Under the pieces are notes generated by a model, which saw only the letters and a list, made by a program, of their open reading frames with translations, was not told the origin of the DNA and made no database searches. From assembly GCF_001651855.1 (NCBI RefSeq), contig NZ_LNQC01000063.1, positions 1 through 64,000 of the forward strand: a stretch of DNA of 64,000 nucleotides, read 5' to 3'. Positions 1 through 7,987 of this stretch are shown piece by piece. The translations under genes and the position numbers were made by a program. Positions within the stretch are counted from its first letter, which is position 1, and every line of letters starts with the position of its first letter. The stretch is from Sinorhizobium americanum (GTDB taxonomy: Bacteria > Pseudomonadota > Alphaproteobacteria > Rhizobiales > Rhizobiaceae).

Positions 1-2
1 GC

Positions 3-836
3 GTCCCAAGAAACGATGTCAGCCGGCAAACAACCTTGCAAAACCGCAGAAAAACAGGCGTTTATGGATGGGCACTAGCTAAGGCCGGATTTATCGTCGC
101 CGGTCCCAATCATCCCGGCACGACAAGCGGCGACTCCACCCCCGCCGACACGCCGAAGCTGTGGGAGCGCACACATGATCTGTCCGCCGTGATCGACAGG
201 CTGACGACCGACCCGCATTGGAGCGGCGCCATTGACAAGGACCGCATCGGCGTTGTCGGCTTTTCGCTCGGAGGCGCCGCCGCCATGGAGATCACCGGCG
301 CCCGGGCTAACCTCGAAGCCTACGCCCGCTACTGCGATTCCTACAAGAAGTGGGATTGCGCCTGGTATGCTGGTCGACGAGGCTACGTCGACGACAAACC
401 GGTCGAGGTCGACAAGGTCGACTTGCGCAAGGTCGACCGGGTGCGCTTCGAACAATCGAACCTCGACCGGCGCATCAAATCCGCCGTCCTGGTCGACCCG
501 GGTCTCGCGCAAGCCTATGACGCGCAAAGCCTGAACGAAATCGCCATCCCGATGAATTTCATCAATCTCGGCAGCGGCGGAACGATCCCCGCGGCGGTGA
601 TCGCCTCCGGGCTGGCAGCGCTGTCGCCCAATGGCTCTTACGCCACCATCGCCGGGGCCGACCATTTCAGCTTCCTGCCCGAGTGCAAGCAAGGTGCGGC
701 CGCGCTGCTGAAGTCGTTCGGAGAGGTCGACCCGATTTGCGACGACGGCAACGGACGATCCCGCGCTGATGTCCATTCCGAGTTGATCAAGCTCGTACGG
801 GAAGCGTTGTGGAGATCCCTCAAGGAGCGTTCGTGA
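3..836 (+). CDS. Alpha/beta hydrolase, dienelactone hydrolase-like (5' end cut by window)
   Basis: Alpha/beta-hydrolase fold protein of the predicted dienelactone hydrolase group; substrate unknown. The nucleophile elbow GFSLGG lies in the segment IGVVGFSLGGAA and the probable catalytic His is in AGADHFSF near the C-terminus. The reading frame is open to the left edge. The residues before TGVYGWALAKAGFIVAGPNHPG do not show the usual HG oxyanion segment of the family, so the first about 30 codons may be out of frame or the N-terminus may lie outside the window; the first possible start inside is a TTG at 36. It converges on the lactonase gene and has no obvious functional link to the sugar-acid genes that follow. 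Confidence 0.7.
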   Translation, partial: VPRNDVSRQTTLQNRRKTGVYGWALAKAGFIVAGPNHPGTTSGDSTPADTPKLWERTHDLSAVIDRLTTDPHWSGAIDKDRIGVVGFSLGGAAAMEITGARANLEAYARYCDSYKKWDCAWYAGRRGYVDDKPVEVDKVDLRKVDRVRFEQSNLDRRIKSAVLVDPGLAQAYDAQSLNEIAIPMNFINLGSGGTIPAAVIASGLAALSPNGSYATIAGADHFSFLPECKQGAAALLKSFGEVDPICDDGNGRSRADVHSELIKLVREALWRSLKERS

Positions 837-845
837 GATCGAGCC

Positions 846-1733
846 TTAAAGCCGCCGATCATCGAAGCGATGGACCGGGGTTCCCGCCATCGGGCTGCGG
901 GCGGCGAAAATGCCGCCCGCCCGGCTCTCCTTAAGCGTGCCGGCCGGGCGCAGGGAGGTGACGAAAAGCGTCTGGCGATCCGGGCCGGCGAAGCAGGGCA
1001 TGGTGGGCGCGGGCACAGGAAAGGGATGCGCCTTGATCAGGCGGCCTTCCGGGGAAAAGCAATTGATGACGCCGGCCGAGACGCCAGCGCTCCAATAATT
1101 GCCCGCCACATCGGTCGCCGCGCCGTCCGGGCGTCCGCTCGCCTCGTCGAGATCCGCCAGCCGCTTGCGGCCGGAAAGTTCGCCGGTCGCCGGATCGAAG
1201 CGCCAGCGGTCGATCCAGGGACCGCGCGAATCGGAGTGGAACAGGACCGTGCCATCGGCGCTCCATGCAAGCCCGTTCGAGCAGACGATATTTTCTATCT
1301 TGCGCTCGACGGCGCCGGTGGGCGTCACGCGATAAAGCGAGGCGATCGGCCGCCGGTCGACAGCGACCTCATGCATGGTGCCGACCCAGAAGGCGCCGTC
1401 CGGCCCCACCTTGCTGTCGTTCAGGCGCGTGTCCGGCCTGTCCGCTTCGATCGCGGCGATCTGCCGGACGATCGCGCCGCTTTCCGGATCGAACAGCACG
1501 ATCCGATCGCGCTGGGCCAGGACGAGACGACCGGACCATGCGAGCCCGAGGCTGCAGGCGCCGCCTTCCAAAGACCACTCGATGTGATCGGCCCCGGAAA
1601 GATCGGCGCGGTGAAGCGTGCCGCGACCGATATCGACGAAGAACAGGCAGTTCCGGCGGTCGTCATAGACCGGGCTCTCGGCCACGTCGCAGCGCAAGTC
1701 CATCATGCACTCAAATGTCAAGTCGAAAGACAT
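846..1733 (-). CDS. SMP-30/gluconolactonase family sugar lactonase
   Basis: Calcium- or zinc-dependent six-bladed beta-propeller hydrolase that opens sugar lactones. The metal ligands expected for SMP-30 proteins are visible: Glu in DVAESPVYD near the N-terminus, Asn in RLNDSKVGPDGAFWVGTM, Asn in VCSNGLAWSADG and Asp in GRPDGAATD. Length of about 295 residues is normal. The start is uncertain: ATG at 1733 is used here, but GTG at 1745 or ATG at 1709 are possible, and no strong ribosome binding site decides. It is divergent from the DapA-family gene and fits the same pathway, hydrolysing the lactone that a uronate dehydrogenase (5467-6258) would produce. Substrate assignment is inference. Confidence 0.85.
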   Translation of the reverse strand: MSFDLTFECMMDLRCDVAESPVYDDRRNCLFFVDIGRGTLHRADLSGADHIEWSLEGGACSLGLAWSGRLVLAQRDRIVLFDPESGAIVRQIAAIEADRPDTRLNDSKVGPDGAFWVGTMHEVAVDRRPIASLYRVTPTGAVERKIENIVCSNGLAWSADGTVLFHSDSRGPWIDRWRFDPATGELSGRKRLADLDEASGRPDGAATDVAGNYWSAGVSAGVINCFSPEGRLIKAHPFPVPAPTMPCFAGPDRQTLFVTSLRPAGTLKESRAGGIFAARSPMAGTPVHRFDDRRL

Positions 1734-1856
1734 GTTTTGCACCACACTCTGAGACCGGGCATTTTTCGGAACGCCATCCGATCCGACTATCTAAAGGAAT
1801 TCATGAGATTTACCTCTCCCTCTTTTTCTTTAACATTGCTCTTGCCCCGGCTCAAC

Positions 1857-1875
1857 TTGTAAATTAAACATACAG
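1857..1875. promoter_or_regulatory. Candidate operator upstream of the DapA-family gene
   Basis: An AT-rich imperfect dyad TTGTA-N9-TACAG lies 22 bases before the start of the gene at 1897, in the divergent promoter region. The core TAATTTA (read on the minus strand) recurs between the FadR-type regulator and the dehydratase (3692-3698), so it may be the operator of that regulator. Weak evidence from two sites only. Confidence 0.25.
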
Positions 1876-1896
1876 GAAACGGCCAGGGAGATTTCC

Positions 1897-2853
1897 ATGA
1901 AAACGACGCCCGTCACTGACGCCGACCTCGGCGCTTCCGTCCTCTCGGTGCCGCCTCTGGCGCGCGACGCGCAGGGCGTGCCGAGCAAGGCGGAAAATCG
2001 CCGGCAGGTGGACTGGCTGCGCTCGGGCGGCGTGACGACATATCTCTATGGCGGCAACGCCAATCTCTATAATTTCGGCGTCATGGATTTCGGCCGGCTG
2101 CTCGACATGCTCGAGGAGATCGCGCCGGCCGACGGCTGGATGATTCCGTCGATCGGCGCCGATTTCGGCAAGGCGGCCGACCAGGCGGCCATCCTACGAG
2201 ACCGCGCCTTTCCGACGGCCATGGTCCTGCCGCTCTCCTTTCCGGCAACGCCGGCAGGGCTGGCCTCCGGCTTCGCCAGGCTTGCCGAGATCGGCGGGCG
2301 GCCGCTGATCGCCTATATCAAGAATGACGGCTTCATGCAGGCTGCCGACGTCGCCCGCCTGTTCCGCGACGGCGCCATCACGGCGTTGAAATATGCGGTG
2401 GTGCGTCCGGAGCCGAAGAAGGATCCATATCTCGCCGACATCCTCGACGCCGTCGGCTCCGGCGAGCGCATCGTCAGCGGCATCGGCGAGCGGCCGGCGA
2501 TCGACCACATGGAAATGGGCCTGGCGGCCTTCACCTCCGGCTCGGTCTGTGTCGCCCCGCATTTGTCGACGGCAATCCTGAAGGCCGGGCGCGAGGGTCG
2601 GTTCGCCGAGGCAAGGGCCATCCGCGAAACCTTCCTGCCACTCGAGGATCTCCGCGACGCCCATTCGCCGATCCGCGTCCTGCACGAGGCGGTGCGGCTT
2701 GCCGGTGTCTGCGAAACGGGACCGATCGGCGACTTCCTCACCAATCTCGACGGCGCCGAACGGCTCGATGCGATCGGCAAGGCGGCGCGTGAGCTGAAAG
2801 CCAGGAGCGAGGCGGCGGCCGAAGGCACGGCGCGGCGGGCGGCGGGCGCCTGA
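1897..2853 (+). CDS. Dihydrodipicolinate synthase (DapA) family lyase/dehydratase
   Basis: Class I, Schiff-base-forming TIM-barrel enzyme of the DapA/N-acetylneuraminate lyase superfamily. The probable catalytic Lys is in AITALKYAVVR and the preceding strand carries IAYIKNDG. A GGAG ribosome binding site precedes the ATG. Length of 318 residues is slightly above the family mean of about 300. In this neighbourhood (lactonase, IlvD/Edd dehydratase, uronate dehydrogenase) it most likely acts on a 2-keto-3-deoxy sugar acid, as an aldolase or as a 5-dehydro-4-deoxyglucarate dehydratase, not in lysine biosynthesis. The exact substrate cannot be read from sequence. Confidence 0.82.
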   Translation: MKTTPVTDADLGASVLSVPPLARDAQGVPSKAENRRQVDWLRSGGVTTYLYGGNANLYNFGVMDFGRLLDMLEEIAPADGWMIPSIGADFGKAADQAAILRDRAFPTAMVLPLSFPATPAGLASGFARLAEIGGRPLIAYIKNDGFMQAADVARLFRDGAITALKYAVVRPEPKKDPYLADILDAVGSGERIVSGIGERPAIDHMEMGLAAFTSGSVCVAPHLSTAILKAGREGRFAEARAIRETFLPLEDLRDAHSPIRVLHEAVRLAGVCETGPIGDFLTNLDGAERLDAIGKAARELKARSEAAAEGTARRAAGA

Positions 2854-2932
2854 CGAGCAACTGGCGATGGCGTCTGCCCCACCCCCCTCTGGCCTGCCGC
2901 ACACGACCGATCACGGCAGCTGCCCGCCACCC

Positions 2933-3676
2933 CTAGAGATCGCCGTAGGACCCGGTGACGCGAGCGCGGGACTCGGTCAGATGATAGCGCATGTGGAGGC
3001 GCGCCAGGTCAGCGTTCTGGCTGGAGATGGCAATGAAAATCTTGCGATGCTCCTCGAGAACCCGCCGCCGCCTATCTTCCGAGCCCTGCCGCGTGAGACC
3101 GAGCGCCATGCGCATCGAACCGCTCATGATATCGCGCAGGTCCTGCAGCAACCGAGGGAAAAGCTCGTTTCCCGCCGCCGCGGCAACGGCGAGGTGGAAG
3201 GCGAAATCCTCCTCCCAGCCGGTCTCGCCGCGCTGAAATGCAGTCTCGAGCGCCGCAAGCGCCTCGCCGATCTGGTTCAACTGGGCTTTCGTTCTGCGCA
3301 TCGCCGCCAAGCCGGCGGATTCGGTCTCGAGCGCCAGGCGCGGCTCGAAGGCCCTCAGATAGCTGGCGATCTCCGCCGAAGCGGCAAAATCCGTCAGCCT
3401 GTTGGAGGGCCGCGACTTGACGAAGGTACCGATCCCCTGGCGCGACACCACCAGCCCGTCCGCCTGCAGCCGCATCAGCGCCTCGCGGACGACCGGCCGG
3501 GAGACCTGGAAGTCGCTGCAGATACGCGCCTCGGAGGGCAGCTTCGCGCCCTCGATCAGTTGGCCGCTGGTGATCTGCTCGAGGATCTGGCCGTAAAGCA
3601 CGTCGGCAAGGCGCTCGCGCCGCGCCGGTTTCAGTTTCAACGATACATCGTTCAAGTGCCTGGTCTCGCCTGTCAT
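2933..3676 (-). CDS. GntR-family (FadR/FCD) transcriptional regulator
   Basis: N-terminal winged helix-turn-helix (about residues 20-85; LPSEARICSDFQVSRPVVREAL is the recognition region) followed by an all-helical FCD ligand-binding domain (about 100-235) with the metal/ligand residues in EDFAFHLAVA and EEHRKIF. It is divergent from the IlvD/Edd dehydratase gene with only about 56 bases between the starts, a layout typical for a local repressor of sugar-acid catabolism that is relieved by a pathway intermediate. Expected to control both the dehydratase-udh operon and perhaps the DapA-family gene; this is inference. Confidence 0.88.
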   Translation of the reverse strand: MTGETRHLNDVSLKLKPARRERLADVLYGQILEQITSGQLIEGAKLPSEARICSDFQVSRPVVREALMRLQADGLVVSRQGIGTFVKSRPSNRLTDFAASAEIASYLRAFEPRLALETESAGLAAMRRTKAQLNQIGEALAALETAFQRGETGWEEDFAFHLAVAAAAGNELFPRLLQDLRDIMSGSMRMALGLTRQGSEDRRRRVLEEHRKIFIAISSQNADLARLHMRYHLTESRARVTGSYGDL

Positions 3677-3732
3677 CTTTCTGGACAGGTCTAATTTAGC
3701 CGAGCGGATCGCGAATGCAAAGGAGGTCGCGG

Positions 3733-5457
3733 ATGACCAAACGCAAACACCCAGAAGACCTTAGGAGCTTCCGCTGGTTCGGCGCCAAGGACCTGCGCTC
3801 CTTCGGGCATCGCTCGCGTCTCTACCAGATGGGTTACGACCAGCAGGAAATCGCCGCCAAGCCTGTCATCGCGATTATCAACACCTGGAGCGACATCAAC
3901 CCCTGCCATGCGCATCTGCGCGCCCGCGCCGAGGAAGTAAGGCGCGGCGTCTGGCAGGCCGGCGGCTTCCCGGTCGAGCTGCCGGCCATGTCGCTCGCCG
4001 AGACCTATGTAAAGCCGACGACGATGCTCTACCGCAACTTCCTCGCCATGGAAGTGGAGGAGCTCATCCGTTCGCATCCGGTCGACGGCGTCGTGCTGCT
4101 TGCCGGCTGCGACAAGACCACGCCGGCGACGATCATGGGGGCGATCCAGGTCGACCTGCCGACGATCTTCGTGCCGGCCGGGCCGATGCTGCGCGGCAAT
4201 TATCGCGGCCAGCACCTCGGCTCCGGCTCGGATGTCTGGAAATACTGGGCCGAGAAGGAGGCCGGCCAGATCACCGAGCCGCAATGGAACGAAATGGAGC
4301 GCGGCATCGCCCGCTCCTACGGCACCTGCATGACGATGGGAACCGCCTCGACCATGACGGCGCTCGCCGATACGCTCGGCCTCTGCCTTCCCGGAGCCTC
4401 CGCCATTCCCGCCTCGGATGCCGGCCATTCGCGCATGGCAGCACTTTCCGGGGCCCGCATCGTCGAAATGGTCTTCGAGGATCTGAAGCCCTCCGACATC
4501 CTGACCGCCAAGGCCTTCGAAAATGCGCTGGCGGTGCACATGGCGATGGCCGGCTCGACCAATGCGATGATCCACCTGATCGCCATGGCGCGGCGGTGTG
4601 GCGTCCAACTGACGCTCGAAGATTTCGACCGCATGTCGGCAAAGGTGCCGGTGCTCTGCAACATCCGCCCGACCGGCGCGTTCCTGATGGAGGACTTCTA
4701 TTACGCGGGAGGGCTTCTGGCGCTCTGGAAGCGGCTGGAGCCGCTGCTGAACCTTCGGGAACGCAATGTCATCAGCACGCTCGGCGCGGCAATCGAGCAT
4801 GCCGAGGTTCACCTGCCCGACGTGATCCGGCCGCTCGACAACCCGGTGGCCGGCCGCGGCGGCACAGCGATCCTCAAGGGCAATCTCGCGCCCGACGGCT
4901 GCGTGATGAAGCCGGCGGCCGCCAACCCGGAGTTGCTCAAGCACCGTGGCCCGGCGCTCGTCTTCGATGATTACGACGCCATGATGCGGGCGGTGAACGA
5001 CGAGGACCTCGACGTCACCGCCGAGACGGTGATGATCCTGCGCAATGCAGGTCCGGTCGGCGGACCGGGCATGCCCGAATGGGGCATGCTGCCGATCCCG
5101 AAGAAACTTTTGAAACAGGGCGTGCGCGACATGGTCAGGATCTCCGATGCCCGCATGAGCGGCACCAGCTATGGCGCCTGCATCCTGCACGTGGCGCCGG
5201 AATCCTTTGTCGGCGGGCCGCTGGCGGCGGTTCGCAACGGCGACATGATCGCCCTCGACGTCGCCGAGCGGACGATCACGCTCGAGGTCGAGGCGGCCGA
5301 GATCGACCGCCGGCTCTCAGAATGGCAGCCGCCGGAGCGCGACTATTCGCGCGGCTATCTGAAAATGCATGCCGAAAACATCCAGCAGGCGCCGGAGGGC
5401 TGCGACTTCACCTTCTTGCAGTCGCCCCACAAGCTGCCTGAGCCAGAGATTCATTGA
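3733..5457 (+). CDS. IlvD/Edd family sugar-acid dehydratase
   Basis: Iron-sulfur dehydratase of the IlvD/Edd superfamily, subgroup of pentonate/hexonate dehydratases (L-arabinonate, D-xylonate type). The three conserved cluster cysteines are in SDINPCHAHLR, LAGCDKTTPA and YGTCMTMGTAST. Length is 574 residues, right for the sugar-acid subgroup. The start chosen is the ATG at 3733, preceded by AAGGAGG at 3720-3726; an earlier in-frame ATG at 3715 would include that ribosome binding site. It is followed after 9 bases by the uronate dehydrogenase gene, so the two form an operon. It should convert an aldonate or aldarate to its 2-keto-3-deoxy derivative, which the DapA-family enzyme could take further. 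Confidence 0.9.
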   Translation: MTKRKHPEDLRSFRWFGAKDLRSFGHRSRLYQMGYDQQEIAAKPVIAIINTWSDINPCHAHLRARAEEVRRGVWQAGGFPVELPAMSLAETYVKPTTMLYRNFLAMEVEELIRSHPVDGVVLLAGCDKTTPATIMGAIQVDLPTIFVPAGPMLRGNYRGQHLGSGSDVWKYWAEKEAGQITEPQWNEMERGIARSYGTCMTMGTASTMTALADTLGLCLPGASAIPASDAGHSRMAALSGARIVEMVFEDLKPSDILTAKAFENALAVHMAMAGSTNAMIHLIAMARRCGVQLTLEDFDRMSAKVPVLCNIRPTGAFLMEDFYYAGGLLALWKRLEPLLNLRERNVISTLGAAIEHAEVHLPDVIRPLDNPVAGRGGTAILKGNLAPDGCVMKPAAANPELLKHRGPALVFDDYDAMMRAVNDEDLDVTAETVMILRNAGPVGGPGMPEWGMLPIPKKLLKQGVRDMVRISDARMSGTSYGACILHVAPESFVGGPLAAVRNGDMIALDVAERTITLEVEAAEIDRRLSEWQPPERDYSRGYLKMHAENIQQAPEGCDFTFLQSPHKLPEPEIH

Positions 5458-5466
5458 GGCATTCGG

Positions 5467-6258
5467 ATGATCAAGCGACTTCTGGTAACGGGCGCCGGCG
5501 GCCGCCTCGGGCATCATCTGCGCGAGCCGCTGAAAGGATCGGCGGAGATCCTGCGCCTCTCGGACATCGTCGATATCTCTCCCGCCGCGCGGGGCGAGGA
5601 AGTGGTGCAATGCGACCTTGCCGACCGCGAGGCGGTCGACGCCCTGGCCAGCGACTGCGACATGATCCTGCATCTCGGCGCGATCTCGGGTGAAGCGAGC
5701 TTCGACGCGCTGCTTCAGGGGAATTTCCTCGGCACCTACAATCTCTACGAGGCGGCACGAAAGGCGGGCGTCAGGCGCATCCTCTTCGCGAGCACCAACC
5801 ACGTGATCGGCTTCCACGCCGTCGGCGAAACGCTCGACCACAAATCGGAACGACGGCCGGACAGCCTCTACGGCGTCAGCAAATGTTTCGGCGAGGACCT
5901 TTCGCGGTTCTACTACGACAAGTTCGGCCTCGAAACAGCCTGCCTCCGGATCGGAAGTTGCTTCGAAGCTCCGAAGGACCGCCGCATGCTCTCCACCTGG
6001 CTCAGCCCCCGCGATTTTCTCTCGCTCGTCCGCAAGCTCATCGAGGTCCCGACGATCGGCCATCTGGTGCTCTACGGCGTCTCGGCAAACCGCGACGCCT
6101 GGTGGTCGAACGCCCACGCCGATTTTCTCGGTTGGAAGCCGCGGGACACAAGCGAGCCCTATCGCGAGGCGATCGAGCAGAGCGAAAAGCAGCCCGCCGA
6201 AGGCAGCCATTACCAGGGCGGCCGGCTGGCGGCTATAGGGATACTCGGCAAGCGGTGA
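5467..6258 (+). CDS. udh: NAD-dependent uronate dehydrogenase-like epimerase-family protein
   Basis: Extended short-chain dehydrogenase of 263 residues with the NAD-binding GAGGRLG motif at the N-terminus, HLGAISGEASF, and the catalytic YGVSK. Segments such as MLSTWLSPRDF, LQGNFLGTYNLYEAARKAG and NAHADFLGWKPRD closely resemble the known Agrobacterium uronate dehydrogenase as remembered. Such enzymes oxidise D-galacturonate or D-glucuronate to the aldarolactone. The lactonase (846-1733) could open that product. Translationally close to the dehydratase upstream. The family is firm; the substrate is inferred. Confidence 0.85.
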   Translation: MIKRLLVTGAGGRLGHHLREPLKGSAEILRLSDIVDISPAARGEEVVQCDLADREAVDALASDCDMILHLGAISGEASFDALLQGNFLGTYNLYEAARKAGVRRILFASTNHVIGFHAVGETLDHKSERRPDSLYGVSKCFGEDLSRFYYDKFGLETACLRIGSCFEAPKDRRMLSTWLSPRDFLSLVRKLIEVPTIGHLVLYGVSANRDAWWSNAHADFLGWKPRDTSEPYREAIEQSEKQPAEGSHYQGGRLAAIGILGKR

Positions 6259-6405
6259 AACCTGAGCTAGGCACCGGAGCCTGAACACCGGTTTGGACCC
6301 GTCGCTGCCATCTGCGGGTGAAGGCGATGAACGACTGGCGTTTGCGCTGAGCGCGAGCTCCAGGATGGCCGGATGCAGACGGAGCGAGCTGGACGGGCCC
6401 TCCAT

Positions 6406-6427
6406 ATTGGTCTATATTTTATACCAT
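6406..6427. promoter_or_regulatory. Putative GntR operator at the first SDR gene
   Basis: A 22-bp element with ATTGGT at its left end and ATACCAT at its right end overlaps the start codon of the SDR gene at 6426. The same 22-bp layout occurs in inverted orientation at 7942-7963 before the second SDR gene; 14 or more of the 22 positions agree. The GntR-type regulator encoded between the two genes is the obvious candidate to bind both. Confidence 0.5.
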
Positions 6428-7190
6428 GAATCGACTTCCAAGAAGGTCAGTGCTCATTACCGGCGGCGCCAAGGGCGCTGGAGCGGCAAGCGCCACCCTG
6501 TTTGCAGAGGAAGGCGCGCGCGTCATGATCGCGGATCGTGACGCTGACGCGGCGGAGGAATTGACTGCAAGACTTGCCGCTCGCAATCTCGATGTGCGCT
6601 TCGTTCACGCGGATGTGTCGCGACCGGAAGATGCCGAGGCCGCCTACCAGGCTGCCCGTGACGCTTTCGGGCAAGTTGATATCCTGTTCAACCATGCCGG
6701 AATCATTATCGTCAAACCTTTCCTGGAGTGCACGCTCGAGGAATGGGACGAGCTGATGGACAACAATGCCAAATCGGCATTTCTGATGTGCCGCCTCGTG
6801 CTGCCCGAAATGCTCGAGCGCGGAAAGGGCGTGCTGATCTTCACCTCGACCACCGGAGTCCGTGCCGCTACTCACCTGGAGGCGCTTTATTGCGCGTCGA
6901 AATCGGCCATGCATCAACTGGCACGGGCGTTGGCGGTGGAGTATCGTGACCAGGGAATCAGGTCGAATCTGATCTGCCCCAGTTTCGTGCGCACCCATCA
7001 TGGCGAACACGAGATAGAACAATTGCGCAGCTACGGCGTCTTTGCTTCGGAGAACGATGTGAATGCGATGCAGGGTCGAATCTGCGAACCCGAGGAGGTC
7101 GCCGAAGTCGCGCTGTTCCTTGCCTCCGACGCATCCAGCTTCGTCAATGGAGCGGAACTCTTCGTCGACAATACGTTCACGGCGGTTTGA
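6426..7190 (+). CDS. Short-chain dehydrogenase/reductase
   Basis: Classical SDR of 254 residues: Rossmann motif TGGAKGAG, cofactor-selecting Asp in IADRDAD, NHAG in the central strand, and catalytic Ser-Tyr-Lys around TSTTGV and YCASK. The acidic residue after the second strand suggests NAD(H). It is a paralog of the SDR at 7988-8788 (shared VKP, EYRD-GIR-N, CEP-EVA and SSFVNG/ASFVNG segments). The GntR regulator gene begins 4 bases after its stop, so they are co-transcribed. Substrate unknown; the linked betaine-type importer suggests a small hydroxylated or quaternary amine compound. Confidence 0.88.
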   Translation: MNRLPRRSVLITGGAKGAGAASATLFAEEGARVMIADRDADAAEELTARLAARNLDVRFVHADVSRPEDAEAAYQAARDAFGQVDILFNHAGIIIVKPFLECTLEEWDELMDNNAKSAFLMCRLVLPEMLERGKGVLIFTSTTGVRAATHLEALYCASKSAMHQLARALAVEYRDQGIRSNLICPSFVRTHHGEHEIEQLRSYGVFASENDVNAMQGRICEPEEVAEVALFLASDASSFVNGAELFVDNTFTAV

Positions 7191-7193
7191 CCG

Positions 7194-7898
7194 GTGCTCT
7201 GGGGCCTGAGGCAAGTCGAACCCCAGGCGGCCCATGGGCTCGCCGTCGATCTGTTGCAGCGCCAGATCCATTCCGGTCTGCTGTTGCCGGCTGAGCGGCT
7301 GCCGGCCGAGCGGCAGTTATCCGACCGGTTCGGGATCAGCCGCGTGACCCTGAGGGAAGCGCTGCGGGTGCTGGAGACCAATCAATACATTACGGTTCGG
7401 AGAGGTGCCCAGGGCGGCGCCTTCGTGACCGACGAGGACCGGCTCAGCCAGCTTGCGCGACGCCGGATGGCTCGGGCCCCGGCGGCGACCATGCGTGTGG
7501 TCGAATTCCTGGCGGTGAACCAGTTGGCAGCGGCGCGCCTGGCCGCAGTTCGACGCGGCATGGCCGATCTCAAGCGCATGCGCCAGGCGACGGACATGAT
7601 GCGGTCCGCCGTCAACGGGCCGCAGCGCAAGCAGGCCGAGGCGCTGTTCTTGCTCGCTCTCGGTAACGCCACGCAGAACCCCCTACTCTCGCGCGCCATC
7701 GAAGACGGACTCGCGGAGCTGTTCCTTCCCTTCGAGAGGGCGCCGGCAGACGGTGCCGCCTCGCTCGCGCTGAATTCTTTCGAGGACTTGCTCCACGGGC
7801 TGGAGGGCGAGGATGCAGCCGCTTCAGAGGCGGCAATGGCGGATCTGCACGTGATTCTGTGGGATACCGTCCGTCGAATTACCAGAAACGCTGCCTGA
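7194..7898 (+). CDS. GntR-family transcriptional regulator
   Basis: Winged helix-turn-helix with LPAERQLSDRFGISRVTLREALRVLE (about residues 30-60) and a C-terminal helical domain shorter and less conserved than a standard FCD domain. The start is a GTG 4 bases after the stop of the SDR gene. The gene sits between two SDR genes whose upstream regions carry the same 22-bp inverted repeat, so it is probably the local repressor of both SDR genes and of the ABC importer downstream. Confidence 0.82.
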   Translation: MLWGLRQVEPQAAHGLAVDLLQRQIHSGLLLPAERLPAERQLSDRFGISRVTLREALRVLETNQYITVRRGAQGGAFVTDEDRLSQLARRRMARAPAATMRVVEFLAVNQLAAARLAAVRRGMADLKRMRQATDMMRSAVNGPQRKQAEALFLLALGNATQNPLLSRAIEDGLAELFLPFERAPADGAASLALNSFEDLLHGLEGEDAAASEAAMADLHVILWDTVRRITRNAA

Positions 7899-7926
7899 TA
7901 TTTTACCCGCACCTAAAACAACGCGC

Positions 7927-7963
7927 TTGACACGGAGCCTAATGGTATTAACCTCATACCAAT
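7927..7963 (+). promoter_or_regulatory. Promoter with overlapping 22-bp operator before the second SDR
   Basis: A consensus -35 hexamer TTGACA lies at 7927-7932; a poor -10 (TAACCT, 7949-7954) falls inside the inverted repeat 7942-7963, which begins ATGGTAT and ends ATACCAAT. This is the reverse complement of the element at 6406-6427. Operator overlap with the -10 indicates repression. Coordinates are from direct reading; the -10 is uncertain. Confidence 0.5.
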
Positions 7964-7987
7964 GATCCATTGGGGAGGTTCCGGAGC

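Noticed and set aside
3691-5190. Long open frame of 499 codons on the minus strand
   Set aside because: It is antisense to the IlvD/Edd dehydratase, which has all cluster cysteines; the minus frame is rich in His, Arg and Gly without any domain and arises from GC-rich codon bias.
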